Positions 8,330 to 16,503 of a DNA stretch of 64,000 bases are shown piece by piece (position 1 is the first letter of the stretch; each line of letters opens with the position of its first letter). A model generated the notes under the pieces. It was not told the origin of the DNA. It made no database searches and saw nothing but the letters and a program-made list of their open reading frames with translations. A program made the position numbers and the translations under genes. The DNA lies in NCBI RefSeq assembly GCF_001426545.1, contig NZ_LMEZ01000006.1, positions 292,220 to 356,219 on the forward strand. The letters are read 5' to 3'. This DNA comes from Mycobacterium sp. Root135. GTDB taxonomy: Bacteria > Actinomycetota > Actinomycetes > Mycobacteriales > Mycobacteriaceae.

Positions 8330-9892
8330 ATGGGCATGCCGCTGCGCGACGATCGAATCCTCCGCTACGTCAACGCGTTCTGTCCGCACTGCCACGCCGA
8401 GCAACCGAACCGGCCGCTCGCCGACGTCGCCCGGTTGTCGGGCTGGCTCGCCGCCCGCGACGGCAGGGTCTGGCTCGAACGGGCCTGCGCCACCCACGGC
8501 CTGGTGCGGACGATGTACGACGAAGACCCCGAGATCCTCGCCTACCTGGAGGAGTGGACGGCGCCAACCAAGACCCACACCCCCGACGTGGCAGGCAACT
8601 TCGATCCCATTCCTTCGGCGTACCTGCGCGGCCTGCCAGAGATGCAGACCCAGCACACGTGCATCCTGTTGGCCGACGTCACCGAGTCGTGCAACCTGCG
8701 CTGTCCGACGTGTTTCACCGAGTCGGGTCCGGATCTACACGGGGTCGTCCCGGTCGCCGAGATCCTCGCCAACGTCGACCAGAGACTGGCGCGCGAGAAC
8801 GGCAAGCTCGACGTCGTGATGCTCAGCGGTGGTGAACCCACCGTGCACCCCGGCCTCGCCGAGCTGCTCGACGAGCTGGTCCGTCGTCCCGTCACGCGAA
8901 TCCTGGTCAACAGCAACGGACTTCTCATCGCGCGCGATGACGAGCTGCTCGACCTGCTCACCCGCCACCGCGAACGGGTCGAGGTCTACCTGCAGTTCGA
9001 CGGTGTGTCGGCCGAAGCGTCGCGCCACCACCGCGGGGGCGATCTGCGCGTGCTCAAGGCGGCCGCGGTGCGGCGTCTCTCCGAACGCGAGATCTTCACG
9101 ACCCTGGTGATGACGGCGGCGCTCGGCGTCAACGACGGCGAGATCGGCGACGTCGTGAAGATCGCCCTCGAAACTCCCTACGTCAGTGGGGTCTCCCTGC
9201 AGCCGCAGTTCGGCTCGGGGCGCTCCGGCGTCATCGACCCGATGGACCGACTCACCCACACCGGCGTTCTCAAACGCCTTGGCCCGCAGACCGACGGACT
9301 GGTGAGCTGGCGGGACCTGACCGCCCTGCCGTGCTCGCACCCGCACTGCTGTTCGGTCGGGTACATGATCCGCGACGACGCCGACCAGTGGCGGTCCCTG
9401 ACGGCGCTGATGGGGCACGATCGACTCAAGGAGAATCTCGGGCTGGTGTCCAACCGGATCGCCGACACCGAGGTGCCACGCGAGATGCGGCTGGCCGTCC
9501 GCGAATCGTTGCTCGGTCTGCTCTCCGAGCAGTCGTCGCTGTCGCATCCGGGGATGGGCGAGGTGTGGCGAAGCATCTGCGAGAGCTGCGATCTGGGCGC
9601 GTCGACGCTGTTGACGCTGGCCGCCTCGGGACTGCCCGGCCGGCGTCGGCGGCTGCGGCGGATGTTGGGCGAGCGGGTCGTGCGGATCACCGTCAAGCCG
9701 TTCATGGACATGTCGACGATGATCGAGGAGCGTCTCACCCAGTGCTGCGTGCACGTGGGCACCCGATCCGATCAGGACCAGTGCGCACCCTTCTGCGCGG
9801 TGCAGGCGTGGAATCCGCTTGGGCGCCAGCGCCTCTCGGCCGCCGTCCGGTCTACCTCGCTCGCCCCGCTCCCGCTGGTAGAGATCGGCTGA
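8330..9892 (+). CDS. Radical SAM protein resembling archaeal tetraether lipid synthase (Tes/MJ0619-like)
   Basis: 520 residues. An N-terminal metal-binding region has FCPHC (C18, C21) and a downstream RACATHG. The radical SAM motif is CNLRCPTC (C121, C125, C128), followed by the SAM-binding MLSGGEPTVHP. Two more cysteine groups follow: LPCSHPHCCSVGY in the middle and ERLTQCCVHVG...CAPFC near the C-terminus after ITVKPFMDMST. This overall pattern matches the MJ0619/Tes family, which in archaea joins lipid chains by C-C bonds between terminal methyl carbons and carries extra iron-sulfur clusters. ATG with GGAGGA upstream. Its operon partner is an Lgt-like lipid enzyme. Radical SAM is certain; Tes-like is from motif memory; the reaction is inference. 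Confidence 0.85.
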   Translation: MGMPLRDDRILRYVNAFCPHCHAEQPNRPLADVARLSGWLAARDGRVWLERACATHGLVRTMYDEDPEILAYLEEWTAPTKTHTPDVAGNFDPIPSAYLRGLPEMQTQHTCILLADVTESCNLRCPTCFTESGPDLHGVVPVAEILANVDQRLARENGKLDVVMLSGGEPTVHPGLAELLDELVRRPVTRILVNSNGLLIARDDELLDLLTRHRERVEVYLQFDGVSAEASRHHRGGDLRVLKAAAVRRLSEREIFTTLVMTAALGVNDGEIGDVVKIALETPYVSGVSLQPQFGSGRSGVIDPMDRLTHTGVLKRLGPQTDGLVSWRDLTALPCSHPHCCSVGYMIRDDADQWRSLTALMGHDRLKENLGLVSNRIADTEVPREMRLAVRESLLGLLSEQSSLSHPGMGEVWRSICESCDLGASTLLTLAASGLPGRRRRLRRMLGERVVRITVKPFMDMSTMIEERLTQCCVHVGTRSDQDQCAPFCAVQAWNPLGRQRLSAAVRSTSLAPLPLVEIG

Positions 9893-9909
9893 CCCGGACG
9901 CCCGATGCG

Positions 9910-10518
9910 TCAGCCGAGGCGGCCCCGCATCGCCTCGAATGTCGGCAGCCGGTCGCGCTCGATGTGGGCGTACGCCACCGATTCGGCGACGCGCTCGTTG
10001 CCCGAGGCGATGGCGTCGCGCAGCTGCACGTGGTCGTGGAAGGCCTCGTCGGCGGGCAGCCCGCTGGTGAGATAGAACAGCCAGGTGATGCGGCCCGAGA
10101 TGTTCTGCATCAACGTCGTCATCAGCTCGTTGCGCGAGGTCTCGATCACCGCTTCGTGAAAGGCGGTGCTGGTCCTGGCGATTGCGTACGCGTCGCCGCC
10201 GGCGACCGTCTGCTGCGCGTGCTCGAGGGCCTCGTTCAGCGCGTCGAGGGGGCCACCGTTGGCGACCTCCCGCGCCGCAAGGCGGGCCGCGCCGACCTCG
10301 AGGGAGAGCCGCACGTCGAAGAGGTCGTCGACGGCCTTCGCGTCCCACTGGACCACCACGGCGCCCCGGCGCGGCCGCGACCGCACGAAGCCGTCACGCT
10401 CGAGCCAGGGCACCGCTTCCCGCAGGGGAACGCGGGACACGTTCAGTTCCTCCCCGATGCGCTGCTCGGGAAGCCGGCTCCCCTGCGGGTATTGGCCGAG
10501 GATGATCCGTTCCCGCAC
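9910..10518 (-). CDS. GntR-family (FCD type) transcriptional regulator, start uncertain
   Basis: About 202 residues from the GTG at 10518. The N-terminal winged helix-turn-helix has LPEQRIGEELNVSRVPLREA, and the C-terminal helical FCD-type ligand domain includes DVRLSLEVGAARLAA and the histidines FHEAV and DHVQL. Homology to the HTH seems to begin about 10 residues before this GTG (LSRLVYST), but no ATG, GTG or TTG lies there in frame until far inside the preceding gene. Translation may start at a rare codon or by coupling. It is the last gene of the ten-gene operon and is the natural candidate to bind the palindrome at 20818-20833. Confidence 0.75.
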   Translation of the reverse strand: MRERIILGQYPQGSRLPEQRIGEELNVSRVPLREAVPWLERDGFVRSRPRRGAVVVQWDAKAVDDLFDVRLSLEVGAARLAAREVANGGPLDALNEALEHAQQTVAGGDAYAIARTSTAFHEAVIETSRNELMTTLMQNISGRITWLFYLTSGLPADEAFHDHVQLRDAIASGNERVAESVAYAHIERDRLPTFEAMRGRLG

Positions 10519-10574
10519 CGTGGAGTAGACCAGCCGCGACAGCGACTGCGCCGGTTCCTCGGACTCGGTAGTGG

Positions 10575-12194
10575 CTACCCCCCGATGCCGAGCAACGAGA
10601 AGTTCAGCTCGTTGGCCCCGACGTTCTGACTCTCCGCCACCCCGGTCAGCCACTTCTGCGCCACCACCCAATCCTTGTTGTAGGACAGGTTCAGGAAGCA
10701 TCCGGTCTGCCCGTAAAGGTCGCCGGCCTTGACGTAGGTGGCGGTGTCGCCGGTCCCCAACGCCTGGTTCAGCAAGTCGTTGACTTCCGTTGACTGGCAA
10801 CCGAAGTAGTTTATCCCGCCAGAGGCATCCCAGAAGACGTGGCCCCACATGTACGGGTCACCACCGTCTGGTCCGTTGTTGCCGTCGATGAAGGCGTCCG
10901 GTCCGCTTGGCGGGTCGTTGATCCAGCCGAACACCGTCGACGTGTCGTATCCCTGAGCCGATGCGGTTATCCCGGATGTCTGCAAGTTCGCGACCACCAG
11001 GTTGGCCATCGACTGCGCGTTGACGTTGCCGTTGGCGTAGCCGATCACCAGCGTCTTGGGCGCGTTGGGCGGCAGTGCGGCGACGTAGGACTTCAGTGCA
11101 CCTGCGTCGTACGAGATCGCTTGCTTGTCAGCGTTGTTCGCGATCATCCCCTTGGCGTACATCGTGGTGGCCGGCTCGGACCGCTTGCCGAGCACCTGTT
11201 TCACCAGCGTGGCCTGGTCGATCGACTTGAGGAAGGCCACCCGGGCTTCGGGGGTCTTGAAGAACTCGTGGCTGGAGTTCACCGTCACCAGCGCGCCCTG
11301 CAACGTGGGCAGGAAGTAGTTGGAGACTCCGTCCTTGGACGCGTACTTGTCCAGGCTGGACGACGGCAACGCCGCGACGATGGTGTCGACGGTGCCGTTG
11401 TCGAACGCCAGCTCGAGCGCCGATTCGTCTGTGTAGACGGGCAATTCGATCTTCTTGAACGGCGACTTCTGACCCCAGTATCCGTCGTACTGAGTCATCT
11501 CGTACTTGACGCCGGTCTGCGCGGTGGTCAACTGGTACGGGCCCGTGCCCAGATCGTGTGAGGACAGGTAGGTCTGGGCGTCGTCGGAGCCCGCGTTGGC
11601 CTTCAGTCCCTCCGGTGACTCCATCTTCGGGCCGAACGGCGAGGCCAGGTAGCTGAGGAACGCGGTGTTCGGCTTGTTCAGCGTGATCACCGCGGTGTAG
11701 TCGTCCGGGGTCGTGACGCTCTTGACCGCCTCCACCATGTACGCCGCGCCGCCCTTGACCGCGATCCGACGCTTGAACGCGACGTCGACCGCGGCGGAGG
11801 TGAAGGGGGTCCCGTCGTGGAAGGTCACGCCCTTGCGCAGATGGAAGGTGTAGACGTCGTTGGTCGGGTTGACGTCCCACTTCTCGGCCAGGCGGGGCGC
11901 GATCTTCACGGTGTCGGTGTTGTTCGCGTACTGCACCAGGCCCTCGTAGGCGTTGATCATGATGGCGGTGCCGTTGTTGGCGTAGTAGATGTCGGGGTCG
12001 GGCGGCTGACCGATGTCGCCGAGCAGCCCGACGGTGAGGGTGCCGTCGGTCGGGGCGGCACCGCCGCCGCCGCCCCCGCCACCGGTGGGGGTGCCGGAGC
12101 TACAGCCGGCCAGGACGAGAGTGGTTGCGGCACAAGCGGCGACGATTCCCTTGACGCCCCTGATGCCCATGCGGACGGGTACTCGATCGGACAC
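10575..12194 (-). CDS. ABC importer lipoprotein substrate-binding protein (SBP_bac_5) of the ten-gene operon
   Basis: 539 residues with a lipoprotein signal ending TTLVLAGC, then a Gly-rich linker. Family-5 binding-protein features include LRKGVTFHDGTPFTSAAVDVAF and ALELAFDNGTVDTIV. The GTG at 12194 is chosen because AAGGAG lies 7 nt upstream; an in-frame ATG at 12212 overlaps the permease stop and could be used. It follows the DppB-type gene, an order unlike the first transporter in this window, where the binding protein comes first. Its ligand should be the substrate of the operon's enzymes. Confidence 0.9.
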   Translation of the reverse strand: MSDRVPVRMGIRGVKGIVAACAATTLVLAGCSSGTPTGGGGGGGGAAPTDGTLTVGLLGDIGQPPDPDIYYANNGTAIMINAYEGLVQYANNTDTVKIAPRLAEKWDVNPTNDVYTFHLRKGVTFHDGTPFTSAAVDVAFKRRIAVKGGAAYMVEAVKSVTTPDDYTAVITLNKPNTAFLSYLASPFGPKMESPEGLKANAGSDDAQTYLSSHDLGTGPYQLTTAQTGVKYEMTQYDGYWGQKSPFKKIELPVYTDESALELAFDNGTVDTIVAALPSSSLDKYASKDGVSNYFLPTLQGALVTVNSSHEFFKTPEARVAFLKSIDQATLVKQVLGKRSEPATTMYAKGMIANNADKQAISYDAGALKSYVAALPPNAPKTLVIGYANGNVNAQSMANLVVANLQTSGITASAQGYDTSTVFGWINDPPSGPDAFIDGNNGPDGGDPYMWGHVFWDASGGINYFGCQSTEVNDLLNQALGTGDTATYVKAGDLYGQTGCFLNLSYNKDWVVAQKWLTGVAESQNVGANELNFSLLGIGG

Positions 12195-12208
12195 GGCGGT
12201 GCTCCTTC

Positions 12209-13201
12209 TCATTCGGCGGCTATGCGGGGGTCGGCGATTGCTTGGAGTAGGTCGACGACGACGTTGGACAGGACGTAGATCGCTCCCAGCACCAACGTGA
12301 CCCCGGCGATCGCCGGGAAGTCGGCGACGGGGATGGACGCGGCGAGGTAGTTGCCGATGCCGGGCCAGGAGAAGATCTGTTCGACGACGACCACGCCGGC
12401 GAACATGAATCCGAGTTGCAATCCGGCCATGGACAGCGCAGGGCCGATCGCGTTGCGGACGACGTGGTGCACCACCACGCGAGTCTCGCTGAGGCCCTTC
12501 GAGCGCGCCGTTCGGACGTAGTCGACGCCGAGCACGCCCTGCAGTGACGACCGGAACACCCGCCCGATCGCGACGGCCGGCGCGATGGCCAGGACGACAG
12601 CCGGCAGGATCAGGTGTTTGAGCGCGTCGACGAAGGCGTCGGCCTGACCGTGCAAGAGGGTGTCGACGAGTTGCATGCCGAACGGGCCGGGGTCCTGGAA
12701 GTCACCGACCCCTCGGGCAGGCAACCAACCGAGCTGGCCGAAGAACACGATGATGCCGACCAGCGCGAGCAGAAACGGTGGCGCCGTGGCCAACACCAGC
12801 AGGACGCCGCGGCCCACCGAGGCGCCCGGCCAGCGCAGCGCCCCCGAGAGGGCGTACAGCGTGGCCAACGCCAACGCGATCAGGAACGCGACCACGACGA
12901 GCTCGGCGGTGGCGGGCAGATAGGTGGCGATGTCGGCCGTCACGGGCTGCCGCGTGCGCAGCGAGCGACCGAGGTCCCCGCTGAACAGGCCGCCGATGAA
13001 CCGCGTGAACTGTTCCAGCATCGGATCGTTCAGCCCCAGGCGCTGCCGCTCCGCGGCCACCATTTCCGGCGACGCGTTGGCGCCGACGTAGGCGCGGGCG
13101 GGGTCGCCGGGCGACACCGACTGCAACAGGAAGATGACGAACGACAGGATCAGCAGGATCAGCACGGCCGTCGAGAACCTGCGCGCGAGGAAGGACGTCA
13201 T
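12209..13201 (-). CDS. ABC importer permease, DppB type
   Basis: 330-residue permease with an N-terminal LARRFSTAVLILLILSFVIF helix, the SPGDPARAYVG segment and an EAA loop with VRTARSKGLSE. About six membrane helices. The ATG lies only 5 bp after the DppC-type stop. It belongs to the ten-gene operon and pairs with the DppC-type gene upstream. Confidence 0.92.
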   Translation of the reverse strand: MTSFLARRFSTAVLILLILSFVIFLLQSVSPGDPARAYVGANASPEMVAAERQRLGLNDPMLEQFTRFIGGLFSGDLGRSLRTRQPVTADIATYLPATAELVVVAFLIALALATLYALSGALRWPGASVGRGVLLVLATAPPFLLALVGIIVFFGQLGWLPARGVGDFQDPGPFGMQLVDTLLHGQADAFVDALKHLILPAVVLAIAPAVAIGRVFRSSLQGVLGVDYVRTARSKGLSETRVVVHHVVRNAIGPALSMAGLQLGFMFAGVVVVEQIFSWPGIGNYLAASIPVADFPAIAGVTLVLGAIYVLSNVVVDLLQAIADPRIAAE

Positions 13202-13206
13202 CGCCA

Positions 13207-14067
13207 CTACCTCCGTACCGGGATGAGACTGCGGATGGCGTCGCCACCGAGATTCGCGATCAGGGTCAGCAGCAGCACCGCCAGGCCGGGGATGCCGGGC
13301 ACCCACCACTGGCTCAGCAGCTGGGACAGCGTGCGGGCGGTGTCGGCGCCGAGTTCCGGTGCGGGCGCCTGCTGGCCGAGGCCGAGGAACGACAGCGCCG
13401 CCAGCAGCAGCACGACGTTGCCGATGTCGAGGCTGGCGGTGATCACCGCCGTCGGGACGACGCCGGGCAGCAGGTGCCGGGTGAGGATTCGGGTCCGGCC
13501 GGCCTTGGCCAGGCGGGCGGCCTCGACGTGTGGACGGGCGGCCAACGCCTTGACTTCGCCGCGCACGATGCGGGCGTAGTACGGCCACCACACCAGGGCC
13601 ACCCCGACGAGCGTGTTGGTCAGCCCCGAACCAAGGGCGGCGACGATGGCGATTGCCACCAGCGCCCCGGGCAGGGCCAGGAACAGGTCGGTGATCCGCA
13701 TCAGCACGAGGGAGTCGACCCAGCCACCGGTCGCGCCGGCGATCAGGCCGACCGTGCCGCCGATCAGCAGCCCGCTGGCCACCACGACCAGCGCACTGAG
13801 CCAGCTCACCTGAATGCCGATCAACGTGCGGGACAGCAGGTCTCGACCGATTCCGTCGGTGCCCAGCAGATGACCCGGGCTCAGCGGAGGCAGGTTGAGC
13901 GCACCGACCGGCTGGATGGGGTCGTACGGCGCGAGCGTCTTGGCGAACAGAGCCACCAGGGTCACCAGCACCAACAGGCCGACGACGCCCCACGCCACCG
14001 GCCGGGCGAGATGCGCTCCCCCGATGGCGACGGGCTTGAGCCGCCAGCGCGGGGTCAGAGTGGTCAT
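13207..14067 (-). CDS. ABC importer permease, DppC type
   Basis: 286-residue permease with the DppC motif HLLGTDGIGRDLLSRTLIG and the EAA-type segment ALSFLGLGQQAPAPELG. About six membrane helices. ATG start overlaps the ATPase stop (ATGA). Confidence 0.92.
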   Translation of the reverse strand: MTTLTPRWRLKPVAIGGAHLARPVAWGVVGLLVLVTLVALFAKTLAPYDPIQPVGALNLPPLSPGHLLGTDGIGRDLLSRTLIGIQVSWLSALVVVASGLLIGGTVGLIAGATGGWVDSLVLMRITDLFLALPGALVAIAIVAALGSGLTNTLVGVALVWWPYYARIVRGEVKALAARPHVEAARLAKAGRTRILTRHLLPGVVPTAVITASLDIGNVVLLLAALSFLGLGQQAPAPELGADTARTLSQLLSQWWVPGIPGLAVLLLTLIANLGGDAIRSLIPVRR

Positions 14068-15635
14068 GACGCGATCTCCGGGACGGCCGCCAGCAGGGTG
14101 CGGGTGTACGGGTCGCCGGGTTCGGAGACGACCCGCTCGGCGGGACCCAGTTCCACGACGCGGCCCGACTGCATCACCGCGATGCGATCCCCCATGAGGC
14201 GCGCGACGGCCAGGTCGTGGGTGACGAAGAGGACCGTCATCCCGATCCTGGCCCGCAGGTCCCGGATGAGGGCCAGCACGCTCTTGGCGAGCGACGCGTC
14301 CAGCGCACTGGTGGGTTCGTCGCACAGCAGCACCGCGGGCGGGATCATCGTCGCCCGGGCCAGCCCGACCCGTTGACGCTGACCGCCGGACAGCTCGCCG
14401 GGCCGGGCCTTCGCGACCTCGGCAGGTAGGTCGACCGCGGCCAGCGCCTCGGTGACCCGCTCTCGGACCTCGCCCCTGGACAGCTTGAGTGGACGCAACC
14501 GCTCCCCGAGCGTCTCGCCGATGCTGAGCCATGGCGTCAGCGACGAGCCCGCGTCCTGGAACACCATCTGTGGCCCGCCGTCGCCTGCCAGCTCCACGAC
14601 TCCCGAGGTCGGCTTCTCCAGGCCGGCGACCATCCGCAGCAGCGTCGACTTGCCCGAGCCGCTCTCCCCGACGATCGCCAAGGCCTCGCCGGCTGCGATC
14701 TCCAGGTCGACGCCGTCGACGGCGGTGATCTCGTGCCTGCGGCGGCCGCGTCCCACGCCGAACGTCTTCGTCAGCGCGCGGATCGAGACGGCGGATTCAG
14801 TTGTGGTGCCATCGGATTCGGACGTGAACCGCTCGTCGCGCGGCGTCGTCAGCGTCAGCCGCGACGCCAGCAACGACCGGGTGTAGTCGTGCTGCGGTCG
14901 GCGCACGACGTCGGCGGCGGCGCCGACCTCGACCAGTTCGCCGTGGTGCAGCACCGCGAGCCGGTCGGCGATCTGATCTGCCACCCCGAGGTCGTGGGTG
15001 ATCAGCACCACCGAGCAGCCGAAGTCGTCGCGCAACTCGCGCAGCAGATCCAACAGCTGTGCCTGCACGGTGACGTCCAGCGCCGTGGTCGGTTCGTCTG
15101 CCACGATCAGACGGGGGTGCCCCGCGACCGCGATGGCCGCCATCACCCGCTGCCGCAACCCACCGGAGAGCTCGTGGGGATAGACACGCAGCCGCAGTTC
15201 GGCGTCGCGGACGCCAACGGTCTCCAGCAGCCGCACCGACTCGGCGTCGTCACCGGTGGCTTCGCCGATCTGCTTGCCGATCCGCATGGTCGGGTTCAGT
15301 GACGTCATCGGATCCTGGAAGATCGCGCCGAGCACGTCACGACGGACGCGCCTGAGTTCGTCACGTCCGGCGTGCAGTAGGTCGACCCCGTCGACGGTGA
15401 TCCGGCCCTCGGTGACCGGGTGCGACTCCGGCGGGAGCAGACCGAGCAGTCCGAGCGCGAGAACGCTCTTCCCAGAACCGGATTCACCGACCAGGCCGAG
15501 GATCTCCCCCGGCCGGATGTGTAGGTCGACGTGGTGCAGCACCTGGCTGCGGACGCCGTTGCGCACCAGCGACAGCGAGAAGTCCTCGACCTCCGCCACG
15601 GGACCGGCCACGGTGTCCGCCACCGACTCACTCAC
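14064..15635 (-). CDS. ABC importer fused DppD-DppF type ATPase
   Basis: 523 residues with two ABC domains. First half: Walker A GESGSGKSVLALGL, signature LSGGLRQRV, Walker B ADEPTTALD. Second half: GESGSGKSTLLRMV, signature LSGGQRQRVGLARA, Walker B LLCDEPTSALD. The two signatures differ slightly (GGL versus GGQ). The GTG at 15635 overlaps the last codons of the deacetylase gene, which fixes the start better than the in-frame ATG at 15665. Energises the operon's importer. Confidence 0.92.
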   Translation of the reverse strand: MSESVADTVAGPVAEVEDFSLSLVRNGVRSQVLHHVDLHIRPGEILGLVGESGSGKSVLALGLLGLLPPESHPVTEGRITVDGVDLLHAGRDELRRVRRDVLGAIFQDPMTSLNPTMRIGKQIGEATGDDAESVRLLETVGVRDAELRLRVYPHELSGGLRQRVMAAIAVAGHPRLIVADEPTTALDVTVQAQLLDLLRELRDDFGCSVVLITHDLGVADQIADRLAVLHHGELVEVGAAADVVRRPQHDYTRSLLASRLTLTTPRDERFTSESDGTTTESAVSIRALTKTFGVGRGRRRHEITAVDGVDLEIAAGEALAIVGESGSGKSTLLRMVAGLEKPTSGVVELAGDGGPQMVFQDAGSSLTPWLSIGETLGERLRPLKLSRGEVRERVTEALAAVDLPAEVAKARPGELSGGQRQRVGLARATMIPPAVLLCDEPTSALDASLAKSVLALIRDLRARIGMTVLFVTHDLAVARLMGDRIAVMQSGRVVELGPAERVVSEPGDPYTRTLLAAVPEIAS

Positions 15636-16503
15636 CGAACAGCTCCGGACACTCGACGACGGCACGGTGGATCTGACGCGGCGTGGTCAGCCACACGCCC
15701 TCGGTCGCGGCGATGCGCTCCAGCGCACGCCCGACAGCCCGCAACCGGAACGGCACACCGCTGATGAACGAGTGCAGCACCACGCTCATCACCAGCGGCG
15801 TGTGCGCCGCCGCGGCGTGCAGCTCGGCGAATTCGTCGTCGATCATGTCCGCGAAGTCGCGGGCAAGCACGCTGCGGCCGACCATCGTCGAGGAGTCGTT
15901 CAGCTCTGCGGCATACGGAATGCTGAGCAGCGGGCCCGATTCGGTGCGCAGCCACACCGGCTGGTCGTCGAGCCTCAGGTCGAGGAGATAGTCGTATCCG
16001 CTGTCCACCAACAGGTTCAGGGTGGCCGGGGTGTGACTCAGCCACGGACTCGACCAGCCGCCGGGCGCTTGGCCCTCCTCGGCGCGGATGCGGTCGGCGA
16101 CGTCGACCAGGTACGCCCGTTCCGCCTCCGGGGCCATGCCGGACAGCGAGTCGGAGTTGGACCGGCCGTGGCCGACGACCTCGGCGGAGACCTTGCGCGC
16201 CGCCTCGAGCACGTCGGGCGCCTCGTCGTAGACGTCGGTGTTCAGCAACACTGTCGGCGGGATGCCAAGGCGGCCAAGCAGATCGAACAGCCGAAATGCG
16301 CCAACCCGGTTGCCGTAGTCCCGCCAGGCGGTGTTCACCAGGTCCGGCGCGGGCACGTCGGCGAGCACGTCCTCGGTGTGACCGTCGCCGAACCGGTAGG
16401 ACTCCACTCCGACGCAGACCACGACGGCCAAACGAGCGCCGTTGGGCCACGTACCGCGCGGGCGGGCGGTCAACGGGGTGTAGCGGTAGCCGGCCGGGTT
16501 CAT
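15628..16503 (-). CDS. PuuE/allantoinase-like polysaccharide deacetylase family hydrolase
   Basis: 291 residues with the NodB-type (CE4) fold pattern: an early LAVVVCVGVESYRFGDG strand, GIPPTVLLNTDVYDEAPDVL, the EVVGHGRSNSD segment, GWSSPWLSHTPATLNLL and a late VVLHSFISGVPFR. The last two segments are like PuuE, the cofactor-independent allantoinase, rather than chitin deacetylases; no signal peptide is present, so it acts in the cytosol on a small molecule. Its neighbours are an amidohydrolase and a racemase, which suggests opening of a cyclic amide. Exact substrate unknown. ATG overlaps the amidohydrolase stop. Confidence 0.85.
   Translation of the reverse strand: MNPAGYRYTPLTARPRGTWPNGARLAVVVCVGVESYRFGDGHTEDVLADVPAPDLVNTAWRDYGNRVGAFRLFDLLGRLGIPPTVLLNTDVYDEAPDVLEAARKVSAEVVGHGRSNSDSLSGMAPEAERAYLVDVADRIRAEEGQAPGGWSSPWLSHTPATLNLLVDSGYDYLLDLRLDDQPVWLRTESGPLLSIPYAAELNDSSTMVGRSVLARDFADMIDDEFAELHAAAAHTPLVMSVVLHSFISGVPFRLRAVGRALERIAATEGVWLTTPRQIHRAVVECPELFGE

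Noticed and set aside
15628..16503. Secreted chitin or peptidoglycan deacetylase
   Set aside because: No signal peptide, the usual metal motif is not intact, and the late LHSFISGVPFR segment and operon context fit a cytosolic PuuE-like enzyme better.
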